A stretch of 64,000 nt of DNA from Norana najaformis (taxonomy: Eukaryota > Annelida > Clitellata > Crassiclitellata > Hormogastridae). The notes under the pieces were generated by a model. It ran no database searches. It had not been told where the DNA came from and saw only the letters and a program-made list of their open reading frames with translations. Positions 1 through 10,890 of the stretch are shown here, one piece after another (position 1 is the stretch's first letter; each line of letters opens with the position of its first letter). The translations under genes were made by a program, and so were the position numbers. The stretch lies in contig OZ029917.1 of assembly GCA_964023275.1 (NCBI GenBank), forward strand, positions 30,828,005-30,892,004, given 5' to 3'.

Positions 1-464
1 TTGCCTGCTATACTTTTTTGTTCTTAAAAACTGTGATACATACCGTATACGATTAAGTGAATTATTGTGACCACTGAGCAAGTACCGAGGTAGTAGTAAC
101 ATTTTTTCCGCAGGGGCTACATGAAAGCTTCCAACTAGTATTCATGTATTCTAATGTCCGCTTAATTCTCATCTTATAGGCGCTGCGTTGAATTCGAATC
201 ATTTCCAATTACGAATAATTTGCTTGAATTAAAATGAAACGGTCTTACATTCTCAAGTAATCACAAGTAACTTGGCTTCTGCCATGGCGTAAATATTTTC
301 TGCATAAACACTGACCTACTGATAAACGCTGATGGCTCATAGGCCTACATGCGTGTTGCCAGACTGAAATCGAAACCAATGTTTAGAATCGTTCCTTTCA
401 CGTGGTTTTGGCATCATCGATTATATGTTTGTTTTTCTGAACTGTGTATTTATCATATATGCAG
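1..464. other. non-coding, probably intron
   Basis: No coding frame, RNA gene or repeat family is recognised here. The stretch is AT-rich and ends in a plausible 3' splice site just before the ShKT exon, so it is most simply the intron upstream of that exon. Confidence 0.5.
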
Positions 465-578
465 AGCCATGTAAGAATTACGATGCTAGATGTGGAGCAA
501 ACCCTGGCTGGCCAGCATCGTTGTGTTCCTCGTATGCGTTTATCTCCGATGCCTGTCCTGCTTTGTGCGGCCGTTGTG
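465..578 (+). CDS. single exon encoding one ShKT (ShK-type six-cysteine) domain
   Basis: This 114-bp exon encodes one six-cysteine ShKT module. Cysteine spacing is C-x6-C-x10-C-x9-C-x3-C-x2-C, ending CPALCGRC, which is the usual ShKT pattern. ShKT modules occur in secreted and membrane-bound animal proteins such as astacin-type proteases, tyrosinases and oxidoreductases, where they are disulfide-bonded extracellular units; a few anemone peptides with this fold block potassium channels. The exon starts after a good acceptor (ATATATGCAG) and ends at GT (579-580). Both borders fall after the first base of a codon, so it is a symmetric 1-1 exon that encodes exactly one domain, the form expected of a shuffled module. 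The parent gene and its other exons are not visible, so the full protein is unknown. There is no sign that it is a toxin. Confidence 0.7.
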
Positions 579-3186
579 GTCAGTTACCTAAACCAACTAT
601 AAATTCATGTTTTAGATCTCTGAGTTTAGAAATCAATTCTAATAGTGTTTTCTTCAATCACGTCAAACCTCCTTCTGGACGCTTATAAATGCTACTCGAC
701 AGGTAGTAGTAATAATAATATAGTTGCAACCATATTTGACTCGGTAGCAACGAAGGTCCGCCATGCAGTCATTCTCTGAAGTTTGACTGATCCGTTTAAA
801 AGACCAAATAGATCAAAAACAATAACTCTCTTTCGCTGCATGCAACTGTTGAAAGTTGCGCTTTGGAGGGAAGGGAAGATGTTTTACGAAGGCTTCAAAC
901 GTTGATTCTCGGAGACGCCAGACGCTGACTGAGAGTCGAATATGTCAAATGTCTGTCTGGTGCCAGAGGATTTCGGAGGCATCTGATGTATCACGTGTAA
1001 GGTGTTGTTGCAGGTTTCAGGTAGATGTCAGGTGTATTGTTGAAGGTGTCAGAAGTTGTTTATTACAGGTGTCAGGCGTGGTTTGTTGGATGTGTTGCCA
1101 GACTTTTAGTAGGCCTATGCCGGAGTTTGCTCCGATAGTGCTGTTGTACATAGGCTGCCATTTTTTGCAGTCGTTGGGAGTCCGCCACCGTGTGTGCAAA
1201 CAACAACTAAACCGACACTATAGACAACTGGTAAGCGCAGGCAGCTACAAAGCCATAGTCAACCTCTTTGTAGATCGAAGTTGTGACCCTGGCCCTGGCC
1301 CTAAGGTGCACCATGACTTCCCTAACCGATACCTATAAGCTTTTATATGTCATATCGTGACCTATTTCTACATAAAACCACAAACTTTACTTTGTGTTCG
1401 ATATGTGTTTAATTTTTCTTTCCCTAACGCCTCAGTTATCACACATTAATGTACAGTTTTCCCATTTAGTCTATGACTCAGAGTAGCGAAAATAATCAAG
1501 TTTTACAAACCCTATGCTGGTCAACTGTAGACCTTAAGGTGGAAAAGTACGAGCACTTAGCAGGCCTATCTGTTGTTTTACATATGTGTTATTTTAATTA
1601 AACCTTTTTCTTAAACTTTGAAGTTTTGAACCAAAACTTACAATTGATGCATACAATAATAAGCTCTAAAATTTTACCTAAATTTTACCCATCTTATATG
1701 TAAGCATAGTAATACGAGTTATATGAACGTCCATACATTCGAAACCCCTTAACTAATGGCTCTAAAACTTAGCACTTGGGATTAATATGGCAAGATCTCA
1801 ATTATTAGGCAAAGTTTGGTAGCGATAGGGTTACCGGGATACACCCAATAACAACCGATTATATCAACCTAATTAAAGTTGGATGGGCGCATACTTTTAA
1901 ACTTGTCTATTTAATGAAGAGACCTGAAGGTTATGTCATGTCCTGGGGCTTAAATAATTATATATATAAATATATAAATAAAAATTACTTTGCTCCGACA
2001 ATATATATATATACATAAGCCGAGTTTCCTTGGTGCTACCCAAACATTAAGAATAACAAGATTGGTCACCCTCGACAAATTATTTGTTGAAAACCTAGGT
2101 ATACAAATTCAAATAAATGGAGTGTGATTGGATGGAATCAGACCAGGTAAATTTCGACCCCTTGAATATATATATGTTAATTGCCCGAAAATTACGTTGC
2201 TGTTGTTGAAACGACGAAAAATATTAATTAGGCCTAGGCCTACATTGTCGAAGCAAAGTAATTTTTGCCACCTATGATTGAAATATTAATATTTATAGTC
2301 ATACTGAAAATTAGTTAGAATGCGACATTATTGTGGTAATTAAATGTGGTAATCTAAGCTCGAGAAACTGGGCCTATGATTCTTCTGAATTATCGCCATA
2401 TTTTTCACAACCCATGCGTTGTAGCGTGCTGCTGGATTTTACTTGAGTTTATACCAATTTCTGGCAGAACATATAAAGTCGGAACAAAGTATTCTATTAG
2501 TATAAATTTTATGTAATTGGGACATTATTATTCAGCCTGGAACGGAACCAGACGGTCATCGACTACATCGCCGCCTGGTTCTATCCTACAGAGCCAGTGA
2601 TGGAGCCAGACAGTGGATAAGTCCCAGAGGAAATACATGGATCTTGGGCTCATTGGCTTGGGATGTCTACTGTCCATAGAGACTGACATGGATCTCCAGT
2701 GCTACCGATTTCATTCCTTCTTTAGACTAGATATCCGCGTTTCCTATTTATCACTATCGTATAACACTGAATATTGCTTGTGGCTTATTGTACTGTAAAG
2801 AGGTGATTAGTGCGAATTACATGCAATTTAGTTTAAAATTAGGATAGCTGTTATTCAGCATTTCCTGCTTTGTATTTATTCATTTGTACTCAGGCTGAAA
2901 GACTATATCTATTAAGTATAATCTTAGATTAGATATTGCTTTGAAGTTTTTCAACGGGAGAGGTACTGCTTAGTCGCTATTAATCTGCTATAGATGTATA
3001 CGTTTTCAAATCCTTCTAATTCTTTAACATAAGTTTTGACAGCAAAATGTCATTGTTTGTTCATGAGGTGTATTAATAATAGGTCTCAGAGGTCGCCCAT
3101 TATCTTTGCTGTTGTCACGAACAGCTTTTCTAGATCTTTCTTGCTGCATTGCAGATCAAGGTCTGGCACAACAGTGAAATCAAGTA
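579..3186. other. AT-rich non-coding stretch
   Basis: Nothing is recognised apart from short AT runs (about 1960-2015) and several TAGGCCTA octamers. An open frame at 856-1338 has low complexity of origin (tandem-like GTCAGG/TGTT text around 1000-1090) and no known domain, so it is not called as a gene. Confidence 0.5.
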
Positions 3187-3700
3187 ATCGTTATCGTAAT
3201 CTCGAGATTTCTACAGCGCCCAACGAAAGCTAAGTCGCGGGAACCAGCTTATTCACAGGCGCTCAGTCAAAACAAAATCGATAAGCAAGGTGGGTTCGAT
3301 TCCAGGTCAAGATCCAGGAGTCAGGCAGGCAGGCTTAGGTGGGTGGTCTTTGGAATCGGATCTGCAAGATAGATCAGGGAAGAAGAGGAATCAGAGTTGT
3401 GAAACAGAAGTGTTTTTCAGTTTTGAGTGGAAGACCTGCGAAGAGATTGCAAGTGGTGAAGTGATGATGAGTTCGCAAGCTGAATCAGATAATTGTCGTA
3501 ATTTTGGCGGGAGTTTATTTCAGAGCTATGGAGTGATTTTCAAATTTTAAGGATGAGATGATGGGAGGGCGGAAAAGTGTTAGGGCAGAAGAGGAGCAGG
3601 CTGAACGGAGTGGTTGGATTGTAAATAACTAGCGAAGATAGGAGGGTTGGGAGGATTGAAGTGTGTTGTAGGTAAGGAATAGGATTTTGTACTCTATTCT
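3187..3700 (-). mobile_element. 5'-truncated LINE family A, 3' end
   Basis: The minus strand carries the end of a non-LTR retrotransposon ORF2 and its 3' UTR, closing with a GATTAC-type tail at the left edge (seen on + as repeats of GTAATC/GTTATC). The same 3' UTR text, including TGAGCGCCTGTGAATAAGC, recurs at about ten sites in the window. The decayed C-terminal coding part corresponds to the LWNKL...F(H)SKLKT end of CR1/L2-group elements. It is truncated at its 5' side and has no intact frame. Confidence 0.8.
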
Positions 3701-3779
3701 TTCAGGTATTTTAAGCCAGTGTTAATGCCTTAAGTGTAGCAAACGGGATTTACCTTATTTACCTGTAAATCTGAAACCC

Positions 3780-4400
3780 ATGAACCGAACGACATGCCAT
3801 ATGTCTATCGCTACAGAGATTCCCCTACTCTGTCAAAGTATGAGAGCGATCGGATGGCGCCTCCCAGTGAAAGCGAAGACTTTCAACTGGTGCCTTTTTA
3901 AAACCGATAACCATCTTCGAAAGTTGACACAGCTCGATCGAAATGTTCGGGCTATACACCATCAATCACCCTCAATTTCACCATCGATGGTCTGCTACCA
4001 TTGCGATGTCTCTCCCTCCTCCATCCCTAACACCTCCGACAGCAACATGTTTTCTATCGACAACTGTTGCTTTCCTTCCTGCTATAAGCCTATACATGCT
4101 TTGGTCTTTGCACTTCTCAAGAGGCCAACCTTTTCTCCGGATGATTTATCAAGTTACCGTCCCACTCCTACTCTAGACTTCATTTCAAGGTCCTTGAGAG
4201 GATTTCATCTCACAGGTCACTTTTTAGCTGTCACTTGTCTTGTCACTCCCTGTGCCTTCCTTTCTATGGAGCCTTTTGCAGATACGATTCCACTGATACT
4301 GCCCCGCATGCTGTACAAGAACACATGATCCGTATTGTGAAAAAAGGAAAGCTTACTGCCCTCAGCCTTCTCTTCCTGTCAGATGCCATTGATAATGAAA
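3780..4400 (+). mobile_element. LINE reverse-transcriptase fragment (fingers region)
   Basis: Decayed plus-strand frames contain LLKRPTFSPDDLSSYRP, the classic start of the CR1/Jockey-group RT domain, and after a frameshift VQEHMIRIVKKGKLTAL followed by a motif-A remnant LSDAID. The catalytic palm is missing: the copy stops abruptly at motif A, where it meets the (GTAATT) tail of another retroposon in the opposite orientation. Several frameshifts are needed to read it through, so it is dead. Confidence 0.75.
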
Positions 4401-4759
4401 TTGTAAACGTAATTGTAATTGTAATGTCGAAAATTTCTAAACGCGCCACTTAAAGCTAAGCGACGGGCGTCATTTACGAGCGCTGCGTCAAGCAGAGGGA
4501 TTTCCGTGTTCACATACATGTGCGGCGGCCATGATGTGGTTGTGTTTTTCGCTGCTTGTCATTTATTCTTAAAACTCGTCTTAAAGCAACATTTGTTCGA
4601 TAATTAATTCTTTTGTATTCGGACTGCTGTTGTGACTGCCTTGACGTTCAGGTGTTATTTACACGAGTTCGCCTTAGTTTTTTCAGTTTTTAGACGGTTT
4701 CTTCCATTGATAATGAAATTGTAAACGTAATTGTAATTGTAATGTCGAAAATTTCTAAA
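4386..4759. repeat. 56-bp duplication, 318 bp apart, carrying a retroposon tail
   Basis: The same 56-bp sequence occurs at 4386-4441 and 4704-4759. It contains a (GTAATT)-type tail followed by TTTCTAAA, read on the minus strand as a LINE or SINE 3' end. The 262 bp between the copies are not recognised. This is either a tandem duplication that kept only part of its second unit or two insertions with the same end. Confidence 0.7.
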
Positions 4760-4834
4760 TTCGAACCCAAAACGGTCCGGTGTGTGGCTTAAAGGCTTGC
4801 TCCCCGTAATAGATCGGTACTTTCTCACTTAACC

Positions 4835-5344
4835 TCACACTTCGACGGAGAGGAGGAAGCGCCTTAAATTCATCACCAGGTGGCTTCGTGGAGTCCGCGG
4901 TTGCCGAGTAGGAAACTGCCCCCATTTGAGAACAAGGTTCGATTTGACCTTCCCGACAGACTTTTCCTCTACAGTCACGATAGGGCGCTCTATAAAGTCG
5001 GAGTGTACTGGCATATCACTCTCTGCTAATTTATTTCTTTGATCTGAGAACTGCGCTACTAAATCTTCCTTTACCTCCATCAATTGAATTGTTTGGCGCT
5101 GTATCAATTCGTCCCTCAACAGAGCTTGATTTTCTATTGTTTCATTCTGGCGCTGTTTCAATTCGTCCCTCAACAGAGCCTGGTTTTCTATTGTTTCATT
5201 CTGTCGCTGTATCAATTCTTCTCTCAACTGTTTCTGGTTGACTATCAACGTAGTGATGGATTCAGCCAAAGACGCTACAATTGTGGACAGGTCTGATTCG
5301 GGGCCTGTCGCAACTAATTCCTTGCCAAATTCGGACGCAGCCAT
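4835..5344 (-). CDS. hypothetical coiled-coil protein, 169 aa, possibly a retroelement Gag-like N terminus
   Basis: The minus-strand frame starts with ATG at 5344 and runs 169 codons. It is not recognised as a known protein. The first 45 residues are mixed. Then three units of an 18-residue repeat follow, with the core QRQNETIENQALLRDEL, strongly helical and charged, so a coiled coil is likely; the third unit decays. The C-terminal third is basic and proline-rich. LTR-element Gag proteins often start with such a coiled coil, and the neighbourhood is full of retroelements, but no LTR, matrix or zinc knuckle is visible, so this is only inference. It could also be an internal exon of an unknown gene or a chance frame held open by the 54-bp repeat. 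Confidence 0.35.
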   Translation of the reverse strand: MAASEFGKELVATGPESDLSTIVASLAESITTLIVNQKQLREELIQRQNETIENQALLRDELKQRQNETIENQALLRDELIQRQTIQLMEVKEDLVAQFSDQRNKLAESDMPVHSDFIERPIVTVEEKSVGKVKSNLVLKWGQFPTRQPRTPRSHLVMNLRRFLLSVEV

Positions 5345-6998
5345 ATTTCAATTTCTATATTTTATTCTTAATTAATGTAAACACTTATCTCAATTTCAAT
5401 GTACAAAAATCTATGCCTCAATTATTCAAAGTCCCTAAATTATTCTGCGTAAGTTTTATACGTTAAATCTAATACTAGGTACTCTGGCATGGAGCACAAT
5501 AAATTTGATTGGAAAAGAAATGTTTCAACTCCCTGTTCAAAGAAAGTCGAATCGAGTCGAATCGGCTCCGAAAACCTGGCGTTGATTGCCTTCTCGATCG
5601 TTTTGACTGAGCACGGCTGACCTCAACAACAACTGCACGACAGACAGCCAACATCCCGTTCGCAATAAAATCGAAATTTCTCACTAGTAAAATCGACTTT
5701 CGATGCGTTTCAAATTAAGTTTTCATTTGACTACAACCTCCTATCGAACTATTAAACAAATCGTCGATTTAATGCAGAAATTACAGAAATCAACAAATTT
5801 TATCAAATATACCCAACTTCCTCGAGAACTTAGCGCCGACTGACGATTCGAGCTCAAACTACTACTAATTACAGGACATCGCCTGCAGCGGCTGTCGATA
5901 CGGGTGGGCGCCCAAATCGAAGACACGCTGCAAGAGCAATCTATAAATATATAACTAATATATGTATAAACTAAATATATTTGCCCTTACGCAAACGTGA
6001 TAAAGCGGTCGTCTTGGGTGGCCAGCCAAACGTAGATCCCATTAACCATCATCACCACCACTACCTGCCTACCTGCCTACAACGCATTATCTACTCAGTT
6101 TTCTCCTGGCATTTATGTAGCGCCCGCCAATAAAACTCTGTTTCCGTCACATACCTGGTGGTTCGAGTTATGCCTGTACTTTGCGTCTTCTACCACCCAT
6201 GAGGAGGGATGGCGTTGGACGGTGGGGCTGTCCTGTACTGAGGACGCTATCGCCCGTCGCCGTCCTAAGACTTCGATGCTACTCGGTCCATGAACTCTGA
6301 ACACATTGTCATCAGTCAACCGGGAATGGAAGCCTGTTGTCTCTGGGCTCAGCGTGTGTGCGTGAGTCTGCTCTGGTGACATTTCTAGTTAGGCCTATCT
6401 GACCGTATAAATTTGTTGTTTCCAGTGAATGACAGGTTGGACTCAAACACATAACCCAAATTGTGGGCTGAACAGCTGCTTTGTATGACAGAGATGCCTA
6501 GATGGACTGAATTCAAAGACTTAAATTTATTCAATTGCTGTGAAGTTCTAAAAACAATGTATCCATGATTATCTCGTGCGAAGAGAATTGACAACATTGA
6601 GGTAAGTTTTCTCTATAAAGCAGCGCTTTCATTTCTGCCAGCAAATATCTTATTCTGGAGGCGAATTTAGCTGATTTTAAACTCATTTTAGCCCATGTGA
6701 TAGATAGTGTATCCTAGTGAACAAATAATTTATCCGGCAAAAAAATCCACAGAAATTAGATTTCTGGAGCCGACTGCGGCGTTCGATTGATCAGCCTAAT
6801 ATGCAAAAGGTCCTAGGCAACTTAAGTAAGTGGGTTGCTTCTAATACCTAGGCCTAATCTTAACTATTCGCGCATCGCTCTTTCGTTCTTCTCCGCTTGC
6901 CATCGTAACTATTTACCTAGCGCCAAACGAAGGACACCTGTCTAAAGGAAACTCCAGCTGTTCTTACTGCTCCCGTCGCAGACGCGCAGAACAATAGA
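5345..6998. other. non-coding; 3' flank and UTR of the PDZRN-like gene
   Basis: No domain or repeat family is recognised. The part next to 6999 should include the 3' UTR of the minus-strand PDZRN-like gene. A frame at 6382-6113 on the minus strand has no recognisable content. Confidence 0.45.
6526..6531 (-). promoter_or_regulatory. possible poly(A) signal AATAAA for the PDZRN-like gene
   Basis: The minus strand reads AATAAA here, about 470 nt past the stop codon of the PDZRN-like last exon. The hexamer is common by chance in AT-rich DNA, so this is a position-based guess. Confidence 0.3.
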
Positions 6999-9050
6999 CT
7001 ATACGGTAGTAACGGAAAGAAAAGGTTTGATGTGTTGATAGCGGTACTGGTGCCGGTGGCGGTGCAGGTCATCCGTGACGACCTCAGAAGACGACGGCGG
7101 TTCTCGGTTTCCATGAGCCAGAAGTTCTTGAAGGGTTGTGAAATTGTCAAAAATTTTGTCTTGTCGTTGCATCATCTGTCGTTTGCTCATTTCGACGATG
7201 TCCAGCTGCAGACGCTGATGGCCTCGGTTGCTGAGTTTGGCGCTTTCTCGAATCTGTTGCTGCTGCATGTGCATCATTTCCTTGCGGCTCTTGCGGTCTT
7301 TGGCCATCTCGAGATGCCTTCGACGGGCATCTCGGCTCCAGTAGCGTCCTCTTTTCAGCTCTGAGACGGCATCGTCGTCAGTCGTCGTACTACTGCATCT
7401 CTCCTCCGCCAACTGTTTCGCTCTGTCCTTCAGAACGCGGCTCCTCTTCGGCCGACGCATCACGTACCGAGACCCGTCCGACCTTCGCTTCAGGACCCAC
7501 TCGACAGCCCCCCGCCCACCTGACCCTTGCCCCTGCGCAACCCCGCCGCTGAGAAAAGCCAACGGCGACGATGAACGACGACAGGTCTTAGACTGAGTAG
7601 GAGGACAACTGTTGCTGACCTTCGATGGGGACACTGAACAGTCTTTCATTCTGATTCCTCGAAAGACACCTTTCACTGTGTCGACTTCTTCGAAATGCTC
7701 TCCTTCTCCTCCAATTCCTGCTCCTCCAATCTCACCTCCTCTTCTTGCCATTCCTCCTGCTTCTTCTCCAACTGATCTGAGAGATTTCTGCTTGTGTGAT
7801 GTCTGGTGAAGGGCGGCGCTGCCAGGCCAAGCGGACGGAGCCGCTGAGTAGAGCGATGAACAGACCTTCTGCGTGGCGCGTGTATCAAACTGTGGCCAGT
7901 GCTGCTTTGTCGCAACTTTTCCGGCGTCGAATTCCAGACCATGAGACTTACCGTCCAGCACAGCTATTTCCGTATGAGTCATCAGATGGCAACGCTGCTG
8001 AATCAGTTGCATGAGGTTTGCAGTTGCTCCTCCTTTTGCTGGTCCTTCTGTTGGTGCCTGAGTCGGTGCCAGTCTCAGCTCCTCTGGAGCATTGTAGGTG
8101 GCAAAGGACTGAGCGCTTCTGTAGAAGGCGATGGCCGGCTTTTCGGGACGACTCGTGAGTCTTTCGAGTTTTAGTTCCGCTTGAATGGATCTGCTTGGAA
8201 AGCACGGATCAGTGACACTGGATCGCTTTTGAAGCGCCAGTGGCTGGTAAAATCTGCAGGGAGACAGGCTGCCGATCGGGTGCCACTGATCAAAGCTAAC
8301 CGGCGTCGGTCTGTCTTTCTTGACCTTGAATCGGATCTGCGCAAAAGCCACTGGCTGATCCTCGACATGACCTTTGCTGCTGAGGCTGGTCGTCGAATTC
8401 CTCGGCGGCGGCGGAGGAGGAGGAGGAGGAGGAGGAGTCAGATCTTGCAGCCTCGTGCCCATACGCGGCGCGAGGCGTCGTGGGCTCTGGTGGCCGGAAG
8501 ACGAACGAAGTGCACCTGCTTCGAATCGATCGTCGCTCCTGGATCGTCGCTGGTGCCGTGTATGTCTGTCAACCAGTTGCTGGCACTGGAACTGAATTCT
8601 CTCCATCTCGTAATTGAGCGACGCGATCTCTCGCTCAAGGCTCTTGTTGCTCGGTCTCTGGCGTCGATCGCCATGAATTGCTTCGCTACCCACAGCCCCA
8701 GGTGCATGGGCAGCTGCTGAATGCCCAGGTGCATGGCCAGCTGCTGAATGCCCAGGTGCATGGCCAGCTTCTAGTGATGCAGCACAGGTAGATGACCAGC
8801 TGAATGATGCCGCGCGATGATGCTGTACATCGGCTGCTGAGCTTCTGAGGCGGCCGTCGTCGTTGTTCGGCCTGAGACGGCTCTGAGAGATTTCTGCGAC
8901 TATGGCGCCACTGGCGACGGCACTCGACTGCGGGTTATCAGCCGAGCACGACGAAGATGATGATGATGACGAAGAGGAGGAGGAGGAGGAGGGGAAGGAA
9001 TAGGATGCCGGGCAAAGCGCCGGAGGCGGAGTCTCGTGATCAAGACAGTC
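6999..9050 (-). CDS. PDZRN3/4-like: last coding exon of a PDZRN3/PDZRN4-type PDZ and RING-finger protein
   Basis: This exon supplies the C-terminal 683 residues of a PDZRN (LNX3/LNX4) protein, a RING E3 ligase and PDZ scaffold acting at membranes and synapses. The frame is open from a TTTTCAG acceptor at 9051-9052 to a TAG at 6999-7001. In order it holds a poly-Ser tract (about 25-38), a threefold GHAPGHSAA repeat, a coiled coil LEREIASLNYEMERIQFQC (about 138-156), poly-Pro (about 205-216), a short LMQLIQQ motif, then the diagnostic block SDGSRYVMRRP, TTTDDDAVSELKRGRYWS, KIFDNFTTLQELLAHG, and the class I PDZ-ligand end FLSVTTV. Vertebrate PDZRN3/4 share this block and the VTTV end. The middle is unconserved low complexity. 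RING, TRAF and PDZ domains belong to upstream exons. The family assignment is strong; vertebrate 3 versus 4 cannot be told apart and may not apply. Confidence 0.92.
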   Translation of the reverse strand, partial: DCLDHETPPPALCPASYSFPSSSSSSSSSSSSSSCSADNPQSSAVASGAIVAEISQSRLRPNNDDGRLRSSAADVQHHRAASFSWSSTCAASLEAGHAPGHSAAGHAPGHSAAAHAPGAVGSEAIHGDRRQRPSNKSLEREIASLNYEMERIQFQCQQLVDRHTRHQRRSRSDDRFEAGALRSSSGHQSPRRLAPRMGTRLQDLTPPPPPPPPPPPRNSTTSLSSKGHVEDQPVAFAQIRFKVKKDRPTPVSFDQWHPIGSLSPCRFYQPLALQKRSSVTDPCFPSRSIQAELKLERLTSRPEKPAIAFYRSAQSFATYNAPEELRLAPTQAPTEGPAKGGATANLMQLIQQRCHLMTHTEIAVLDGKSHGLEFDAGKVATKQHWPQFDTRATQKVCSSLYSAAPSAWPGSAALHQTSHKQKSLRSVGEEAGGMARRGGEIGGAGIGGEGEHFEEVDTVKGVFRGIRMKDCSVSPSKVSNSCPPTQSKTCRRSSSPLAFLSGGVAQGQGSGGRGAVEWVLKRRSDGSRYVMRRPKRSRVLKDRAKQLAEERCSSTTTDDDAVSELKRGRYWSRDARRRHLEMAKDRKSRKEMMHMQQQQIRESAKLSNRGHQRLQLDIVEMSKRQMMQRQDKIFDNFTTLQELLAHGNREPPSSSEVVTDDLHRHRHQYRYQHIKPFLSVTTV

Positions 9051-9352
9051 CTGAAAATTTTAAAATATTTAATGGCAAAGAGGAAATTTAAATGATCGAT
9101 ACTGACGCAGATGAAGAGAAGTTTGATGTAGACTGTTACAAACATCAGTTTTTAAAACGAGTTAAAACACCGGTTAATGCCTTAACATAGCGGCTCTATT
9201 TTAAATTCTCTGAATATTGTTAAGATATCCCTTAAATAATCCCGAATGTTTTGTTATAGTAAACTCAGTAAACATAGTGTCAGCGTATTTTATGAACAGT
9301 CTGAACAAGCGTACAACTCAGGCGTGTATTTGACATCCGTATTGTAGTATGG

Positions 9353-9440
9353 TAATCGTAATCGTAATTCCGAGATTTCTAAAGCGCCCAACGAAAGCAA
9401 CGTCGCGGGGACCAGCTTACATAGTTGGCCTCAGACGGTC
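9353..9440 (-). mobile_element. very short LINE family A 3' end
   Basis: The plus strand shows the GTAATC tail followed by CTAAAGCGCCCAACGAAAGC and the start of the family A 3' UTR, cut off after about 90 bp. It is a severely 5'-truncated insertion in the intron of the PDZRN-like gene. Confidence 0.75.
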
Positions 9441-9495
9441 TAGGCTTGTTCAAGCAAGCAAAATGTATAGGTTGAGTTATATATATATTTTCAAG

Positions 9496-9927
9496 AATGA
9501 CTTTTATCACATATTTAGTACAGTTTCTCCAAATTATATTTCACAACTTATATTTCACAACTTATATTTCACCAACATATATATATATATATATATATGT
9601 ATAAACTCTCGTCACATCGAATTTCCATCAACCATATTGTTCAGACAGAACATATATAATATATATATATATACTCTATTATTCAGACAGAACATATATA
9701 TATATATATATGTTCTGTCTGAATAATAGAGTTGATAGAAATTCGATGTGATGAGAGTTTATACATATATATATATATATATCAGTACTATAATTATTAT
9801 GTTGTAACGCGTCCTTTGAGTAAGACATTGTTTTATTAAGGCGCGTTATAAATATAAGTTGTATTGTATTGTATAGTTGTGAGATATAATTTGGAGAAAC
9901 TGTACAAAATATGTGATAAAAGTCATT
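9496..9927. repeat. AT-rich imperfect palindrome with a one-sided insertion
   Basis: The outer arms (AATGACTTTTATCACATATT on the left and its complement ending at 9927) and inner arms (ATAAACTCTCRTCACATCGA, TTCAGACAGAACATATATA) are inverted copies around a centre near 9705. About 94 bp at 9782-9875 exist only in the right arm and end in GTATTGTATTGTATA, like a retroposon tail. The left arm instead has three copies of TTATATTTCACAAC. (AT)n runs lie near the centre and between the inner and outer arm blocks. Confidence 0.85.
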
Positions 9928-10084
9928 TTTGGAAAGAAGAAACTCAATACAAATCAAAGGAGTAGCCACATTTTTGATTTTACGTAGAAACAGGCAACGT
10001 GTTATTTCGTATGAGGTATTATAGATGACGTTTAAGTCAATGCAATACAGTCTCTGAGATGGGGAAGTCACACATAGTAAAGTT

Positions 10085-10372
10085 CACAATGCATCGTTAT
10101 TCGAATTATGGAATTGGCTACCTGTTTCTGCCCGCTCTGCTGGTTCTGTGATGCCGTGTAGTTCAGAGCGAAGACCTATCTATTTCGTATTGCTAATCAG
10201 TCGTAACATGTCTTACATTCTGAGGGGTCTTAACGGATCTCGACTGCTTCTGTCCAATGAATTATACTTTTTGAATGTTTCTTTGCTCAGAAGTGACCAT
10301 CGATTGATGCTCTGTGCTCTTTCTTAAAGTGGCGCTATATAAAATTCTGATTACAATTACAATTACAATCTG
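10085..10372 (+). mobile_element. LINE 3' end with (ATTACA) tail
   Basis: The plus strand reads LWNWLPVSARSAGSV, the typical C-terminal motif of CR1/L2-group ORF2, then after a frameshift an SELKTYLFRIANQS-like stretch. The element ends in CGCTATATAAAATTCTGATT and three ATTACA units. It is 5'-truncated and decayed. Confidence 0.75.
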
Positions 10373-10890
10373 CGCCTTGAAAGTTTACAGATTAGAATGG
10401 AATCCGGCATGTCCGCTGTGTATGAATAGTTGTTGAATTAGATTTTGGGTAAAAATCCGGAGCTTTTGCTGTATAAAGGCCTAACGAGTAGGCTTCAGTG
10501 GCGTAGCAATAGATTGTGCAAGCTGTGCAAAGCACAAGGGCCCACGAGGCCAGGGGCCGTCTGAGCCCCAAGGGGCCAAAGTCCGGTAGCTCAAATACTT
10601 AAAGCAAAGTAGCCAAAGTTCCGTTTGCAAAAGGGCCCTCGAAAGGCTAGCCTCGACCCTGATAGGCTTAGTTGTTTTATCAGACAGAGTTCTTAATCCA
10701 ATCTATCCTGGATTTAACCAGTAAATTGCCACAGGTTATGGACCGAGGCCGACTTGTAAAGCTTTATTTAGTGCGGCTCCACTAATATTTCAAGCCATCT
10801 CATTTTCCGCGTTCGACAAAAGCTGTTGCTGGTAACCGCGTGTATATCTCAATATGTCCACATTAGAATAATTGCGTCAGGAAATTTTAT

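Noticed and set aside
856..1338. 160-codon plus-strand frame near the ShKT exon
   Set aside because: No domain, no conserved motif, part of it is repetitive GTCAGG/TGTT text, and it overlaps TAGGCCTA-bearing non-coding DNA.
3293..3303. tRNA-like B box (GGTTCGATTCC) suggesting a tRNA-derived SINE
   Set aside because: It lies in the family A 3' UTR on the opposite strand, is not kept in the other copies, and no A box or tRNA fold is present.
10498..10660. hAT-type terminus CAGTGGCGTAGC
   Set aside because: No partner inverted end or 8-bp flank duplication is present; it could be a solo fragment or chance. The similar text at 16585-16600 has the same problem.
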